DNA of 16,219 bases from Verrucomicrobiia bacterium (GTDB lineage: Bacteria > Verrucomicrobiota > Verrucomicrobiia > Limisphaerales > UBA1319), in assembly GCA_017880715.1 (NCBI GenBank), contig JADGRT010000017.1, forward strand, positions 1 through 16,219, given 5' to 3'. Position 1 is the stretch's first letter. Each line of letters opens with the position of its first letter. Below the pieces are notes generated by a model. That model worked only from the letters and a program-made list of their open reading frames with translations. It was not told the origin of the DNA and did no database searches. Shown here piece after piece: positions 8,531-16,125 of this stretch. A program made the translations under genes and the position numbers.

Positions 8531-8948
8531 TTATTGGATATTAAACTCCAGTTGATGGGGTGCATCCGACGAAGGCGGCAGCTACCCGCTAACGAAGCGA
8601 AGGGTTCGTTTCATTCCCGGGTTGAGCAGAGCCGCGGCGACATTGCTCAGCGAATCAAACGGAAAGGTCAAATGTTTATGCTACAAGCACCGAGTCCGCA
8701 AAAAGATCCAAAGGAGGAACCGGCACTGGGCGTCGTCTCAGCCATTATGAAACCATTGGGGTCGTGTCTGGACATACGACATAAGGCTTACAGGATCACG
8801 CCACCAACTCCTGGAGCTGCGCCTTGTTTCGCGGCCTGGTTTCCAAAGCTCCGCTTGGCAGAACTGATCGTTTTGAGTTCGCTTGGGCGCCCGGCGAAAA
8901 AACACTTAACAATCGGCCTGTGGGGCATAGAATCCAGGAATAACAGGC
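8531..8948. other. Intergenic region with no recognised gene
   Basis: About 420 bp separate the giant gene from the first glycosidase. An open frame runs through it on the plus strand, but its product resembles nothing I recognise and it continues into the glycosidase gene out of frame, so I do not call it. No clear terminator, promoter pair, tRNA or strong inverted repeat was seen. The stretch just before ATG 8949 has purine-rich AGGAA and ACAGG, which could serve as ribosome binding sites. Confidence 0.5.
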
Positions 8949-10058
8949 ATGAGAAATATATTGCATTCGGCCCACGCTGGATTCCATTCAAGCGCTCTGG
9001 CACGCCAGAGTTCCGGCCTGGCCCGGTTTCTTGGGTCGAGTCTCCTTTTGCTGGCCGCAACCATAGGCAGCACGCAGTTCTTCCAAGGCGCGCCAGGGCC
9101 GGAGCCAGCACTCCCGATCCCACCGCCACCGCAGGATCGTTCTTTGCTGCCCGCGCCGCGGGAAGGCGTGGTCATGGTGCAGACGGTCAAGGGCCGGCTC
9201 AATGTTCCGTTGGGCGGGTGGGGCGGCCAGCGTTTGATTCAGGCAAAGACCGATCCGGAGAAGTTTCGCGGCTACGTGCGGGCGGTGAAGGAGCGCGGGC
9301 TGAACTGTGTCCGACCGCTGTTTCATCCCCCGAACGCAGCCAATGCCAATGATGCCAACTGGGCTCGTTTCGATTGGGAGGCGATGGATCGGGCGGTTGC
9401 CATCACGCAGGAGGAAGGGGTCTATTTCCTCGTGGATTACCACAACTGGCGGGTCAACGACACCCTTCACGCGCACGAGCAGGAATGGCTGCAAACCTGG
9501 GGTTGGATCGCCAGCCGCTATAAGGATTACCAGCACCTCATCTTTGAAGGCTACAACGAACCCCAGCTCAACTGCCCGTGTCTGGCCGAACACTACCAAA
9601 AATGGGTTGATTTGGTGCGCGCCCAAGGAGCACGCCAGATGTGTGTGGTGTCGCCCTTCTGGGGAAACTTTTTTCCGATCAAAGACCCTGCCGGAAACTG
9701 GGCGCAGTGCCGCCATCACTATTTCACTGCCAAGAACGCAGCCACGCCGCAGAAGGCTCGCAACGAGGCCGACTGGCAACTGGCGAACACCGCGAACCAG
9801 AATTCAGCGGCCAGTGCCGTCCAAAACCTGGGCTGTGGTTTCTTTATGACCGAGGGGGGTATTGAGGGCAAAGCGGAAACGGAACCTGACCAGGCCGCCC
9901 GTCTAGCCGGGGTGCAGCGTGTCGTGGACGTGTGTGAAGAACACGGCTTCGGTTGGTGTCTCTGGGCACAAGGCGATTGGTCCGATGGGTTTGGCACGTA
10001 CGGGGCCAATCTCAAGACCCACGCCACCTACCCTTTAATAACCGGCAAGGCGCGTTGA
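8949..10058 (+). CDS. Exported GH5-type glycoside hydrolase (cellulase-like family)
   Basis: 369 residues, a (beta/alpha)8 glycosidase related to GH5 endoglucanases/mannanases. A hydrophobic stretch at about 27-40 (FLGSSLLLLAATIG) after a long basic N-terminus acts as signal peptide or anchor, followed by a Pro-rich linker (about 49-71). The catalytic domain runs from about 78 to 365. E204 in FEGYNEPQ is the likely acid/base and E302 in FFMTEGGI the likely nucleophile; VDYHNW (163-168) and CLWAQGDW (337-344) are the expected active-site strands. It should hydrolyse a beta-linked polysaccharide by a retaining mechanism, but the substrate cannot be read from sequence. It shares strand with the beta-propeller gene 177 bp downstream and could be co-transcribed. 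The exact start is uncertain because the N-terminus is unusually long before the hydrophobic core. Confidence 0.85.
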   Translation: MRNILHSAHAGFHSSALARQSSGLARFLGSSLLLLAATIGSTQFFQGAPGPEPALPIPPPPQDRSLLPAPREGVVMVQTVKGRLNVPLGGWGGQRLIQAKTDPEKFRGYVRAVKERGLNCVRPLFHPPNAANANDANWARFDWEAMDRAVAITQEEGVYFLVDYHNWRVNDTLHAHEQEWLQTWGWIASRYKDYQHLIFEGYNEPQLNCPCLAEHYQKWVDLVRAQGARQMCVVSPFWGNFFPIKDPAGNWAQCRHHYFTAKNAATPQKARNEADWQLANTANQNSAASAVQNLGCGFFMTEGGIEGKAETEPDQAARLAGVQRVVDVCEEHGFGWCLWAQGDWSDGFGTYGANLKTHATYPLITGKAR

Positions 10059-10235
10059 TCCAGCCGATGCACACCAAACGGACCCAGATCCCCGACCGTT
10101 GCGCGGCCCTGGCGAATCGCTGTGAAACCAGCCGCCCCCAATCGATCCTCATCGGATGGCCCGATGGACCAGCGGAGGCCTGGCTGTCCTCGCTACGTTG
10201 CCGGAGAGGTGTGAAAAAGTGACGAAAGCCCCATA

Positions 10236-11402
10236 ATGAGCGATCGAACCTCCAAACCGAAATCCTGCATGAACCGACGAACCTTCCTCACGCGCCTCGG
10301 CACGGTCGCCGTCGCCGCTCCGCTGATCACGCCCATGCGCGCCCGCGCCGCCAATCAACCGGCTCCCGGTGTGACCACGGCCACGGCCCGCACCTTCATC
10401 TCGCGACTCCAACCCGCGGTGGCCGGCGGCGGTTTCGAGCTGCCCGATCATTGGGTCTGGTGCGGTGCGCCGATTCGTGGCGAAGACGGACGCTACCACC
10501 TCTTCGCGTCGCGGGTCCCCAAGGAAGTCGTCTTTCATCCGCACTGGCTGTTTCGCTCGGAAATCGTCCGGGCCGAATCGGACACGCCCGTTGGACCCTA
10601 TCGCCTCGCCGAGGTGGCGCTCCCGCCCCGCGGCGGCGATTTCTTCGACGCGCGCAGCACGCACAATCCCCACATCCGCAAGGTCGGCGACACTTATCTG
10701 CTGCTCTACATGGGCGCCAACTACGACGGCCCCACGCCGACCCGGGAAAATCCCGAGGTGTGGCGTTCGCCGCGCTACCTCGCCACCTGGGCGCGCAAAC
10801 GCATCGGTCTCGCCACGAGCAAGAGTGTGCGCGGCCCCTGGCAGCGCCGCGACACCCCGCTGCTGGAGCCGCGCCCCGGGGAGTGGGATTCCATTGCCAC
10901 GACTAATCCCTCGCTTTGCCCGCTGCCCGATGGCTCGTTCCTGCTGGCTTACAAATCGCGCCGGGAGAATCTCGGCAACCTCCAGGTCGGCGTCGCGCAT
11001 GCGCCCCAGTTCACGGGTCCGTGGAAACGTCAGCCCACGCCGTGGCTCTTCCGCGGCCAGCCCGCGCACGTGGAGGATCCCTTCCTCTGGTATGAAGATG
11101 GCCGCGTGCAGGCGCTGATGAAGGACATGACGGGCGAGATTTGCGGCGAGAAATTCGCTGGCGTACACGTCACGAGCGCGGACGGCCTCAGTTGGGATTT
11201 CGACCGCGCCACGCTCGCCTACACCCGCAAGGTTCGCTGGAGCGATGGCCGCGTCACCCAGCAGGGATTCCTCGAACGCCCGCAACTTCTCCTTGAGAAG
11301 GGCGTCCCGACGCACCTCTTCTGCGCCACGGCTGAAGGTCCCGGCATTGACCTGAAGGACGCGACGCGCACGTGGAACGTCGTGTTCCCGCTCGCGAAAT
11401 GA
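10236..11402 (+). CDS. Tat-exported GH43-like five-bladed beta-propeller hydrolase
   Basis: 388 residues. NRRTFLTRLG (13-22), a hydrophobic stretch and ARA form a Tat signal, so export in folded form is expected. The mature part shows recurring blade motifs: GRYHLF, GDTYLLLYMG, GLATSKSVRGPWQRRD, DGSFLLAYKS and VGVAHAPQFTGPWKRQ. These SxxGPW and YxLxY repeats are typical of the GH43/GH32/GH117-like beta-propeller superfamily. Candidate active-site acids lie at D138 (FFDARSTHNPHI), E280-D281 (HVEDPFLWYEDG) and E347 (LERPQL); assignment is by analogy. The exact family and substrate are not determined. ATG 10269 (starting MNRRTFL) is an equally plausible start; neither has a good RBS. The gene is much richer in GC than the giant gene upstream. 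Confidence 0.75.
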   Translation: MSDRTSKPKSCMNRRTFLTRLGTVAVAAPLITPMRARAANQPAPGVTTATARTFISRLQPAVAGGGFELPDHWVWCGAPIRGEDGRYHLFASRVPKEVVFHPHWLFRSEIVRAESDTPVGPYRLAEVALPPRGGDFFDARSTHNPHIRKVGDTYLLLYMGANYDGPTPTRENPEVWRSPRYLATWARKRIGLATSKSVRGPWQRRDTPLLEPRPGEWDSIATTNPSLCPLPDGSFLLAYKSRRENLGNLQVGVAHAPQFTGPWKRQPTPWLFRGQPAHVEDPFLWYEDGRVQALMKDMTGEICGEKFAGVHVTSADGLSWDFDRATLAYTRKVRWSDGRVTQQGFLERPQLLLEKGVPTHLFCATAEGPGIDLKDATRTWNVVFPLAK

Positions 11403-11409
11403 AATGTCC

Positions 11410-11490
11410 ATCATTCTCATCCCCGCAGGCATGTTTGGTTTTGCCGAGTACGCGTGATGCACCTCCTGGGAATCACGCGACTACAACTCG
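11410..11490 (-). pseudogene. Degenerate tyrosine-recombinase C-terminal fragment (copy 1)
   Basis: Read on the minus strand, this stretch gives SRDSQEVHHAYSAKPNM, preceded by an in-frame stop. VHHAYS is the segment around the catalytic tyrosine of phage-type integrases (compare GHNSKAVHHAYSKHA in copy 2). Relative to copy 2, an 8-base insertion (GCAAAACC on the minus strand) follows the TCG serine codon and shifts the frame. Only a short core survives, and it lies just past the end of the propeller gene. The call rests mainly on similarity to copy 2. Confidence 0.4.
11445..11463. repeat. 19-bp direct repeat, left copy
   Basis: CGAGTACGCGTGATGCACC occurs exactly here and again at 14484-14502 in the same orientation. 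A nearby GGCATGTTT also recurs, directly adjacent in the right copy and 8 bases away in the left. Both copies fall in integrase-like coding remnants, so shared ancestry of those remnants explains the repeat; it may also have served as homology for recombination. Confidence 0.85.
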
Positions 11491-11532
11491 CTAAGCCGCC
11501 ATCAAACACAGCTCGCACCACCCAGGATGGAG

Positions 11533-12987
11533 CTACTTCGGCGGACTCTGCGATTCCCGGGTTTTCCGGAAGCTCTGGAGATATCGTTCGCGGAATGCCG
11601 CGGCGGCGGGAAGATCAACGCGCAGGCGGTCCCACTCCAGGGCCGGGCGGCTGGAAAGGTCCGCCGGCTGGAACGGGCGGTCGTAGAGGCCCTCGGAGAT
11701 TCGCTTGAACTCCCGGCCCCAGGCCTTGGGCACGCCGTTGGTGGTCAGCAATCCGGTCAGTTGGCTTACATCACCGGCCTGCGGATGATCATAGAAACCC
11801 CAGTTGAGCCAGCCAGTGGCCAGCCCGCGCGTGGTTTCGATCGCCTGGACGCACCAGCGGGCCTGGTTTTCCTCGGTCACGGCGGGATGACGGCCGCCGT
11901 CGATCGTCAACTTGCCTCCTCCACACCAGCCGAATTCGGCCAGAACCACCGGTTTCCCAAACTGAGCCACTTCGCGCACCACGCTCTCCAGGTAGGCCAG
12001 ATTCTGCCACTCAGCCTCCGGGCTGGTGTACTCGTAAAAGCCGTTGGCCAAAGGATAGAAATGCACCTCCAGGAAATCCAGCATGGACGCCTGGTGGTCG
12101 GGACGGAACGCGGCGTAATGCTGAATCCCCGGCAGCAGCGCGGGGACGCTCCACTGGATGTAGCCGACCGTGACCAGCGCCTCGGGATCGGCCGATTTGA
12201 TGGCGCGGACCTGCCGCTGGATCCATTCGTCAGCCACCTGCTCCCGAAAGTCCTGGTAATCCTGCAGGCGAACGGCCGGGGTGGTTGTTCTGGGGATGGG
12301 CAACTCCACCTGGCCCAGATGCAAGGACTCGGCATTGGTTCCCCAGTGCCGGGCGAGGCTCTCCGCGTTCGGATGCCTTTTCTCCAGCCACTGGTTCCAG
12401 CGGGCTCGCAGGGCGCGTCCGTCCCAGCCAATGGCCGGTTCATTCAGCAGATCGTACGCGAAAATGACATTCCGGCCCCGATAGCGGGCCGCCAGTTCCC
12501 TCCAGAAGAATTCCTGGGCCTGGAGCAATCGCTCCTCCGCGTAACGGTCGCCTTTGGCCCATTCCGGGACCCCTTCCCAATGGTCCAGGCCGGTGGGGTG
12601 GATGTAAATGCCGTTGGCCTCGCCCAGGGCGAGGAACGCATCCAACTTGGCGAGGGCGTTGGTGTCCAGCTTGTCCGCCTGCGGCATGAATGATCCGTAG
12701 CTGAGAAACACCCTGGCGCAGTTCACCCCTGCCTCCTTCATACGCTGGAAGTCCCGGCGGGTGACCTCCAGGTCCCACTGTTTCCACACTTGGGGCGCCC
12801 ACCCCAAACCCGGCCGGTAATACGTAACCCCCAAGGGGGAGTACGGTTTGCCTTCGCTGGTCACGAAGGTGGGTTTCCCCGGTGCGACCCGAACCTTGGG
12901 CAACTCGCCTGCTAAGCCCGCGGGGCCTGCCTGCAAGAGGCAGAAGCCCAGACAACCGATCAGGACCAGCCGGTTGAGCGATGCCAT
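11533..12987 (-). CDS. Exported GH5/GH42-like glycoside hydrolase (clan GH-A)
   Basis: 484 residues from ATG 12987, giving a clean signal peptide (MASLNRLVLIGCLGFCLLQA, cut near AGLAG). Upstream in-frame starts at 13026 (ATG) and 13053 (TTG) are possible but bury the hydrophobic core. The barrel runs from about 40 to 440: SEGKPYSPLGVTYYRPG opens it, E183 in AYDLLNEPA is the likely acid/base, VHFYP (308-312) is a conserved strand, E351 in VVLAEFGW the likely nucleophile, and GWLNWGFYD (392-400) the closing Trp strand. The layout is that of secreted GH-A enzymes such as cellulase-family or mannanase-like proteins; substrate unknown. It is clearly different in sequence from the GH5-type enzyme at 8949-10058, not a recent duplicate. 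It is divergent from the isomerase gene. Confidence 0.85.
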   Translation of the reverse strand: MASLNRLVLIGCLGFCLLQAGPAGLAGELPKVRVAPGKPTFVTSEGKPYSPLGVTYYRPGLGWAPQVWKQWDLEVTRRDFQRMKEAGVNCARVFLSYGSFMPQADKLDTNALAKLDAFLALGEANGIYIHPTGLDHWEGVPEWAKGDRYAEERLLQAQEFFWRELAARYRGRNVIFAYDLLNEPAIGWDGRALRARWNQWLEKRHPNAESLARHWGTNAESLHLGQVELPIPRTTTPAVRLQDYQDFREQVADEWIQRQVRAIKSADPEALVTVGYIQWSVPALLPGIQHYAAFRPDHQASMLDFLEVHFYPLANGFYEYTSPEAEWQNLAYLESVVREVAQFGKPVVLAEFGWCGGGKLTIDGGRHPAVTEENQARWCVQAIETTRGLATGWLNWGFYDHPQAGDVSQLTGLLTTNGVPKAWGREFKRISEGLYDRPFQPADLSSRPALEWDRLRVDLPAAAAFRERYLQSFRKTRESQSPPK

Positions 12988-13393
12988 TTTGCTGGCGGCG
13001 ATAAGGATGCTGTTCACCCCTCTCATGTACCACAACCCGGACCTACCTTCCAAGCAGCGTTTCCACCCCCGACGGCGGTAAGTGAAGGGGTGAAGGGATC
13101 AGTGCTATCAATCGACGGGTGAACCGGAAACCGCCCGCCGGCTCGCAGCCCGGCCCAACGAACTGGTACCCAAAGCGAACATCGCTCGAAAGGAACAGCC
13201 ATGGGGATTGGTGGAAAAGATATCCTAGACCGTGGCCCATGTGTTAGTACACTGGTGAAGTAAAGGCGTGTCGCCGGGGGAACGGTTGCGGCCCCGCCGA
13301 TTGACAGAAGCACCGTGACCCCAACAAAGCAAAGATCACCCGCGCAGCGTTGAATACCTGCGGGCGAGCAAAAGCAAATTGCCATCACTAGTT
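12988..13393. other. Divergent intergenic region, probable promoter area
   Basis: This 406-bp gap lies between the divergently transcribed second glycosidase and the isomerase/epimerase, so it should hold promoters for both. A perfect TTGACA occurs at 13301-13306 facing the isomerase, but no good -10 sits at 16-18 bases, so I do not call a promoter. A small ORF with a strong ribosome binding site lies at 13201-13263. No strong operator-like palindrome was seen. Confidence 0.45.
13201..13263 (+). CDS. Possible 20-residue small protein
   Basis: ATG 13201 is preceded by AAAGGAA at 13189-13195 (5-base spacing), the best Shine-Dalgarno sequence in the window, and the frame ends at TAA after 20 codons (MGIGGKDILDRGPCVSTLVK). 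The peptide has one cysteine and no membrane segment. It could be a real small protein, the stub of a lost gene, a leader, or chance; I do not recognise it. It lies 130 bp upstream of the isomerase start. Confidence 0.22.
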   Translation: MGIGGKDILDRGPCVSTLVK

Positions 13394-14359
13394 ATGAAGA
13401 CAACGATTATTACCGACGAATTGACAACCAGGCGCGCGTTTCTCGGCAGCGCGGCAGCCCTTGCGGCCTGTGCCATCGTGCCGGGCCGCGTGCTGGGGGG
13501 TGAAGCGCCACTGAAGGCCGCGACTGCGTCAGGCAAGCCCAACTCCGTCTTCAACGGGGTGCACATCGGGTGCATTACCTACAGCTACCGCGGCGGCATC
13601 AATTCGGCGGAGGATACTCTCAAGGCCCTTATTCAGGATGGGCTCAGCGAAGTGGAACTGATGGGGGGGCCAATACAGTCGTATGCTGGGTTGAGCGGTG
13701 GGGGCGCCCGCGGCCGCAAAGAGGGTCCCGCGGAGCAGCCGGCGAAGCCGACCGACGCCCAGCGCCAGGGGCAACTGGCTAAGTGCCAGGAGTTGCGGAA
13801 GATGTACAACGATGCGGGCGTTAATATCCACATCCACAAGATCGACTTTGGCCAGTCGGATGAGGAGATTGACTTCAATTTCCAGGTGGCCAAGGCGCTG
13901 GGCTGCGTGGGCATCACTGCCGAGCGTTCGGAAGCGCTGGCCAAGAAGCTGGCGCCGTTCGCCAACAAGCACAAGATCTGGGTTGCTTTTCACAACCATA
14001 CGAACAACTACCCGGTGATGGATAAGGCTGACCCGATCCTCGCTTATGGCCCATACATCGGCTTCAACTTTGATGTCGGCCACTATTTCGCCGGCACCAA
14101 GGGATTGTCTCCGATTCCAGTGATTGAAAAGTACCACGACCGAATCGTCAGCCTTCATATGAAGGACAGGACCGCCGACGGCGGCAACCTGCCCTGGGGC
14201 CAGGGGAAAACGCCGATCAAAGAAATTCTACAGTTGATGAGGAAAGAGAAGTGGACGTTCCCGGCCGACATCGAGCTTGAATATGCGATTCCACAAGGCT
14301 CAAATTCCGTGGCTGAAGTTGCCAAGTGCGTCCAATACTGCAAGGACGCGCTCGCCTGA
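13394..14359 (+). CDS. Tat-exported sugar phosphate isomerase/epimerase-family TIM barrel protein
   Basis: 321 residues from ATG 13394; the in-frame TTG at 13379 is less likely. The N-terminus TTRRAFLGSAAALAACAIVPG is a Tat signal, so the enzyme acts outside the cytoplasm. The rest is the AP-endonuclease-2-like xylose isomerase TIM barrel (PF01261 type): E88 in EVELMGG, H200/H202 in VAFHNHTNN, D227 and H230 in FNFDVGHYF, H255 in VSLHMKD and E295/E297 in IELEY are the likely metal and substrate residues. A low-complexity Gly/Lys/Pro insert (about 101-121) sits after the first catalytic strand. Exported members beside MocA and DUF1080 proteins are candidates for 3-keto-glycoside eliminases or epimerases rather than sugar phosphate enzymes (inference). 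It is convergent with the MocA gene. Confidence 0.85.
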   Translation: MKTTIITDELTTRRAFLGSAAALAACAIVPGRVLGGEAPLKAATASGKPNSVFNGVHIGCITYSYRGGINSAEDTLKALIQDGLSEVELMGGPIQSYAGLSGGGARGRKEGPAEQPAKPTDAQRQGQLAKCQELRKMYNDAGVNIHIHKIDFGQSDEEIDFNFQVAKALGCVGITAERSEALAKKLAPFANKHKIWVAFHNHTNNYPVMDKADPILAYGPYIGFNFDVGHYFAGTKGLSPIPVIEKYHDRIVSLHMKDRTADGGNLPWGQGKTPIKEILQLMRKEKWTFPADIELEYAIPQGSNSVAEVAKCVQYCKDALA

Positions 14360-14426
14360 GAGCACGGCATCTTGTGAAACAACTCGTCGCCGCACTCGCG
14401 GCCGTAAGCGGGGGTCGGAGTCCCGG

Positions 14427-14556
14427 CTAATGTAAATCCTTCTCCCAATCATCCAGCGACGGCACCGTCACTTCGGCATGTTTCGAGTACGCGTGATGCA
14501 CCGCCTTCGAATTATGCCCCAGCGCCTGCTGCGCAAACCGCTCCGGATAGTCGAAC
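14427..14556 (-). pseudogene. Tyrosine-recombinase (phage integrase) C-terminal fragment, copy 2
   Basis: On the minus strand the frame reads YPERFAQQALGHNSKAVHHAY, continuing SKHAEVTVPSLDDWEKDLH to a TAG stop at 14427-14429. ALGH-(N/S)SKAVHxAY is the conserved end of tyrosine recombinases, with the second catalytic His in LGH and the nucleophilic Tyr in HAY. Only about 40 codons of the C-terminus exist. The fragment begins directly after the stop codon of the oxidoreductase, and no N-terminal domain or start is present. It is a relic of a mobile element, not a working enzyme. Confidence 0.75.
14484..14502. repeat. 19-bp direct repeat, right copy
   Basis: This is the exact second copy of CGAGTACGCGTGATGCACC, lying inside the better-preserved integrase remnant. 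Its distance from the left copy is 3039 bp, and the interval includes the second glycosidase and the isomerase/epimerase genes. Confidence 0.85.
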
Positions 14557-15927
14557 TTAGACTTCCCATCCTGGCCGATATTCCCGCCGCACGTAGCGGT
14601 TGATTTCAGGCAGGTTGGTGCATTTCATCTGCTCGACGTCCCATTCGAGTTTCTGGCCCACCCCGGCAAACTGGGCGAGGTGGCCGGCGAGCGCAAACGC
14701 GGTCAGCGGGGCGGAGGCGTCGGGAAAATTCGAGCACGGAACCGTGCCATTCTTGCAGGCGTAGAAAAGATCTTCGATGGGGCCGCCGTGGGCACGAGGC
14801 AGAACCTTGGGAGGGTCGGGAATCTCCTTACGCCGGTCTTCCGGGAGGAAACCGAGCGAGCCGCAGGTGCCACCGGTTTGGAGCAGCCCCTTGTCCCCGA
14901 CGAAGAGCGTGTCTTCGCCAAACTTGACTTCGTATTTCTGCTCGGCGTCCTTCATGATCTCCGGCCGCAGACTGGCGTTGTCGTAAACGTGGACTTTGAC
15001 CGGCCCCAGGCTGCCCCGGGCGGGAACCTCGTAGCGCACGATATTGCTCTGCGGGTACATTTCCTCACTGCCGCCTTTTGTCCGTAGGCACTCGACGGTG
15101 AAGTGCTTAGCTTCGCCAATCTTGAGTGCCCAGAAGAGGGCGTCCAGGTTGTGGCAGGCCATGTCTCCAATGGTGCCGGTCCCGAAATGGCGCCAGTTCC
15201 GCCAGTTGAAGGGATGAAGATTGTCATGGTATTCGCGGTAAGGTGCGGGTCCAATCCATTCGTCCCAGTGCAATCCGGTCGGGATCGGCTTGCGGGCGGG
15301 CCGTCCGCCGCTGCCGCCGAAGTCTCGCCCCAACAAGGAGTGGGTCTCGGTCACGTTGCCGATGGCGCCAGCCCAGATATATTCGCAGGCCTTGCGAATC
15401 GTATCGCTGCAATGCCCCTGGTTGCCCATCTGCGTCAGCACCTGCTTGTCTCGCGCTGCCTTGGCCAGGGCGTAACACTCGTAAATATTGTGGGCCAGTG
15501 GCTTCTGCGAAAAGACGGCCTTGCCCAGATGAATGGCCCGGATGGCCGCCGGGGCATGATGATGGTCCGGCGTAGCGATGAGGACGACGTCAATGTCCTT
15601 CTGGCAGTCCTCGAGCATCTTGCGGTAGTCGTAGAAAGCCTTGGGCGCCGGTTGGTCCTTAATCTTTTCGCTAAATTGCTTGAGCTTGCCCGCTAGCTTG
15701 TTGTCGTCCACATCACAAACCGCCACGAACCGCTCCCTCATCGCGCAGTCGAAGCTGTAACCCCCCATGCCATCGGCGCCAATGACGGCGACGCCCAGTT
15801 TTGAGTTGGGCGAATCCGCCCCCAGCAGCGAAGGCATGCCGAGGTAGTGTGCCCCGGCGGCCACGCCGGCGAGGGTGGCGGTGCGTTGAAGAAAACGACG
15901 ACGGCCAAACTGAGAGTTTTGATTCAT
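14557..15927 (-). CDS. Tat-exported Gfo/Idh/MocA-family oxidoreductase
   Basis: 456 residues. GRRRFLQRTATLAGVAAGA (8-26) is a Tat signal, expected because NAD(P)-binding proteins are exported folded with cofactor. The Rossmann domain starts at LGVAVIGADGMGG (44-56), with VAVCDVDD (68-75), VVLIATPDHHHAPAA (114-128) and the sugar-binding loop as QKPLAHN (141-147), where the family usually has EKP. The C-terminal domain has LHWDEWIGPAP (219-229), the GDMACHNLDALFW helix with likely catalytic H259, and the family-typical end INRYVRREYRPGWEV. It probably oxidises or reduces a glycoside, plausibly at C3, with tightly held NAD(P); the substrate is inferred. It follows the DUF1080 gene on the same strand (about 200 bp gap), and its stop abuts the integrase remnant. 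Confidence 0.92.
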   Translation of the reverse strand: MNQNSQFGRRRFLQRTATLAGVAAGAHYLGMPSLLGADSPNSKLGVAVIGADGMGGYSFDCAMRERFVAVCDVDDNKLAGKLKQFSEKIKDQPAPKAFYDYRKMLEDCQKDIDVVLIATPDHHHAPAAIRAIHLGKAVFSQKPLAHNIYECYALAKAARDKQVLTQMGNQGHCSDTIRKACEYIWAGAIGNVTETHSLLGRDFGGSGGRPARKPIPTGLHWDEWIGPAPYREYHDNLHPFNWRNWRHFGTGTIGDMACHNLDALFWALKIGEAKHFTVECLRTKGGSEEMYPQSNIVRYEVPARGSLGPVKVHVYDNASLRPEIMKDAEQKYEVKFGEDTLFVGDKGLLQTGGTCGSLGFLPEDRRKEIPDPPKVLPRAHGGPIEDLFYACKNGTVPCSNFPDASAPLTAFALAGHLAQFAGVGQKLEWDVEQMKCTNLPEINRYVRREYRPGWEV

Positions 15928-16080
15928 AGATCGGTCATGTTATTGCGGTGACGCCGTCAGACGCAACCATTGTTTCTCGATTTCACCTGTTCCGATTCGG
16001 CGACTAGAAATCCCGAATCTGCCAAATGCGCCGGCCTGGAGCCACATTCCTCGAAAAACACGGCCCGCACAAGCCATTTG

Positions 16081-16105
16081 GCTACGGTCCTTCTTGGTCC
16101 GTAGC
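16081..16105 (-). terminator. Hairpin after the DUF1080 gene, possible terminator
   Basis: GCTACGGTCC-TTCTT-GGTCCGTAGC forms a 9-bp stem with one internal T-T mismatch and a 5-base loop, 20 bases past the DUF1080 stop on the minus strand. No T-run follows on that strand, so it would be a weak or Rho-assisted terminator, an RNA-stabilising hairpin, or a regulatory site before the MocA gene. Confidence 0.4.
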
Positions 16106-16125
16106 AATGAACTCGACGTGGTCGT

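Noticed and set aside
8534..9352. 272-codon open frame on the plus strand
   Set aside because: It overlaps the GH5-type gene out of frame, and its product is low-complexity, basic and unfamiliar. The upstream 400 bp gave no supporting RBS or domain.
8988..9779. 263-codon open frame on the minus strand
   Set aside because: Antisense to the GH5-type enzyme, whose catalytic motifs fix the plus strand as coding.
10059..10235. Short open frame between the GH5-type and propeller genes (about 10068-10222)
   Set aside because: About 51 basic codons without an RBS or recognisable motif; more likely non-coding spacer.
10149..11462. 437-codon open frame on the minus strand
   Set aside because: It lies antisense to the beta-propeller gene, which has a Tat signal and recognisable blade motifs. 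The antisense product is Arg/Ala/Gly-rich without any known domain, as expected from high GC3. Only its first residues are of interest, as part of the integrase remnant.
11527..12693. 388-codon open frame on the plus strand
   Set aside because: It is antisense to the GH-A glycosidase, whose NEP and AEFGW motifs are clear; the plus-strand product has no recognisable domain.
13529..14158. 209-codon open frame on the minus strand
   Set aside because: Antisense to the isomerase/epimerase gene, whose metal-binding motifs establish the coding strand.
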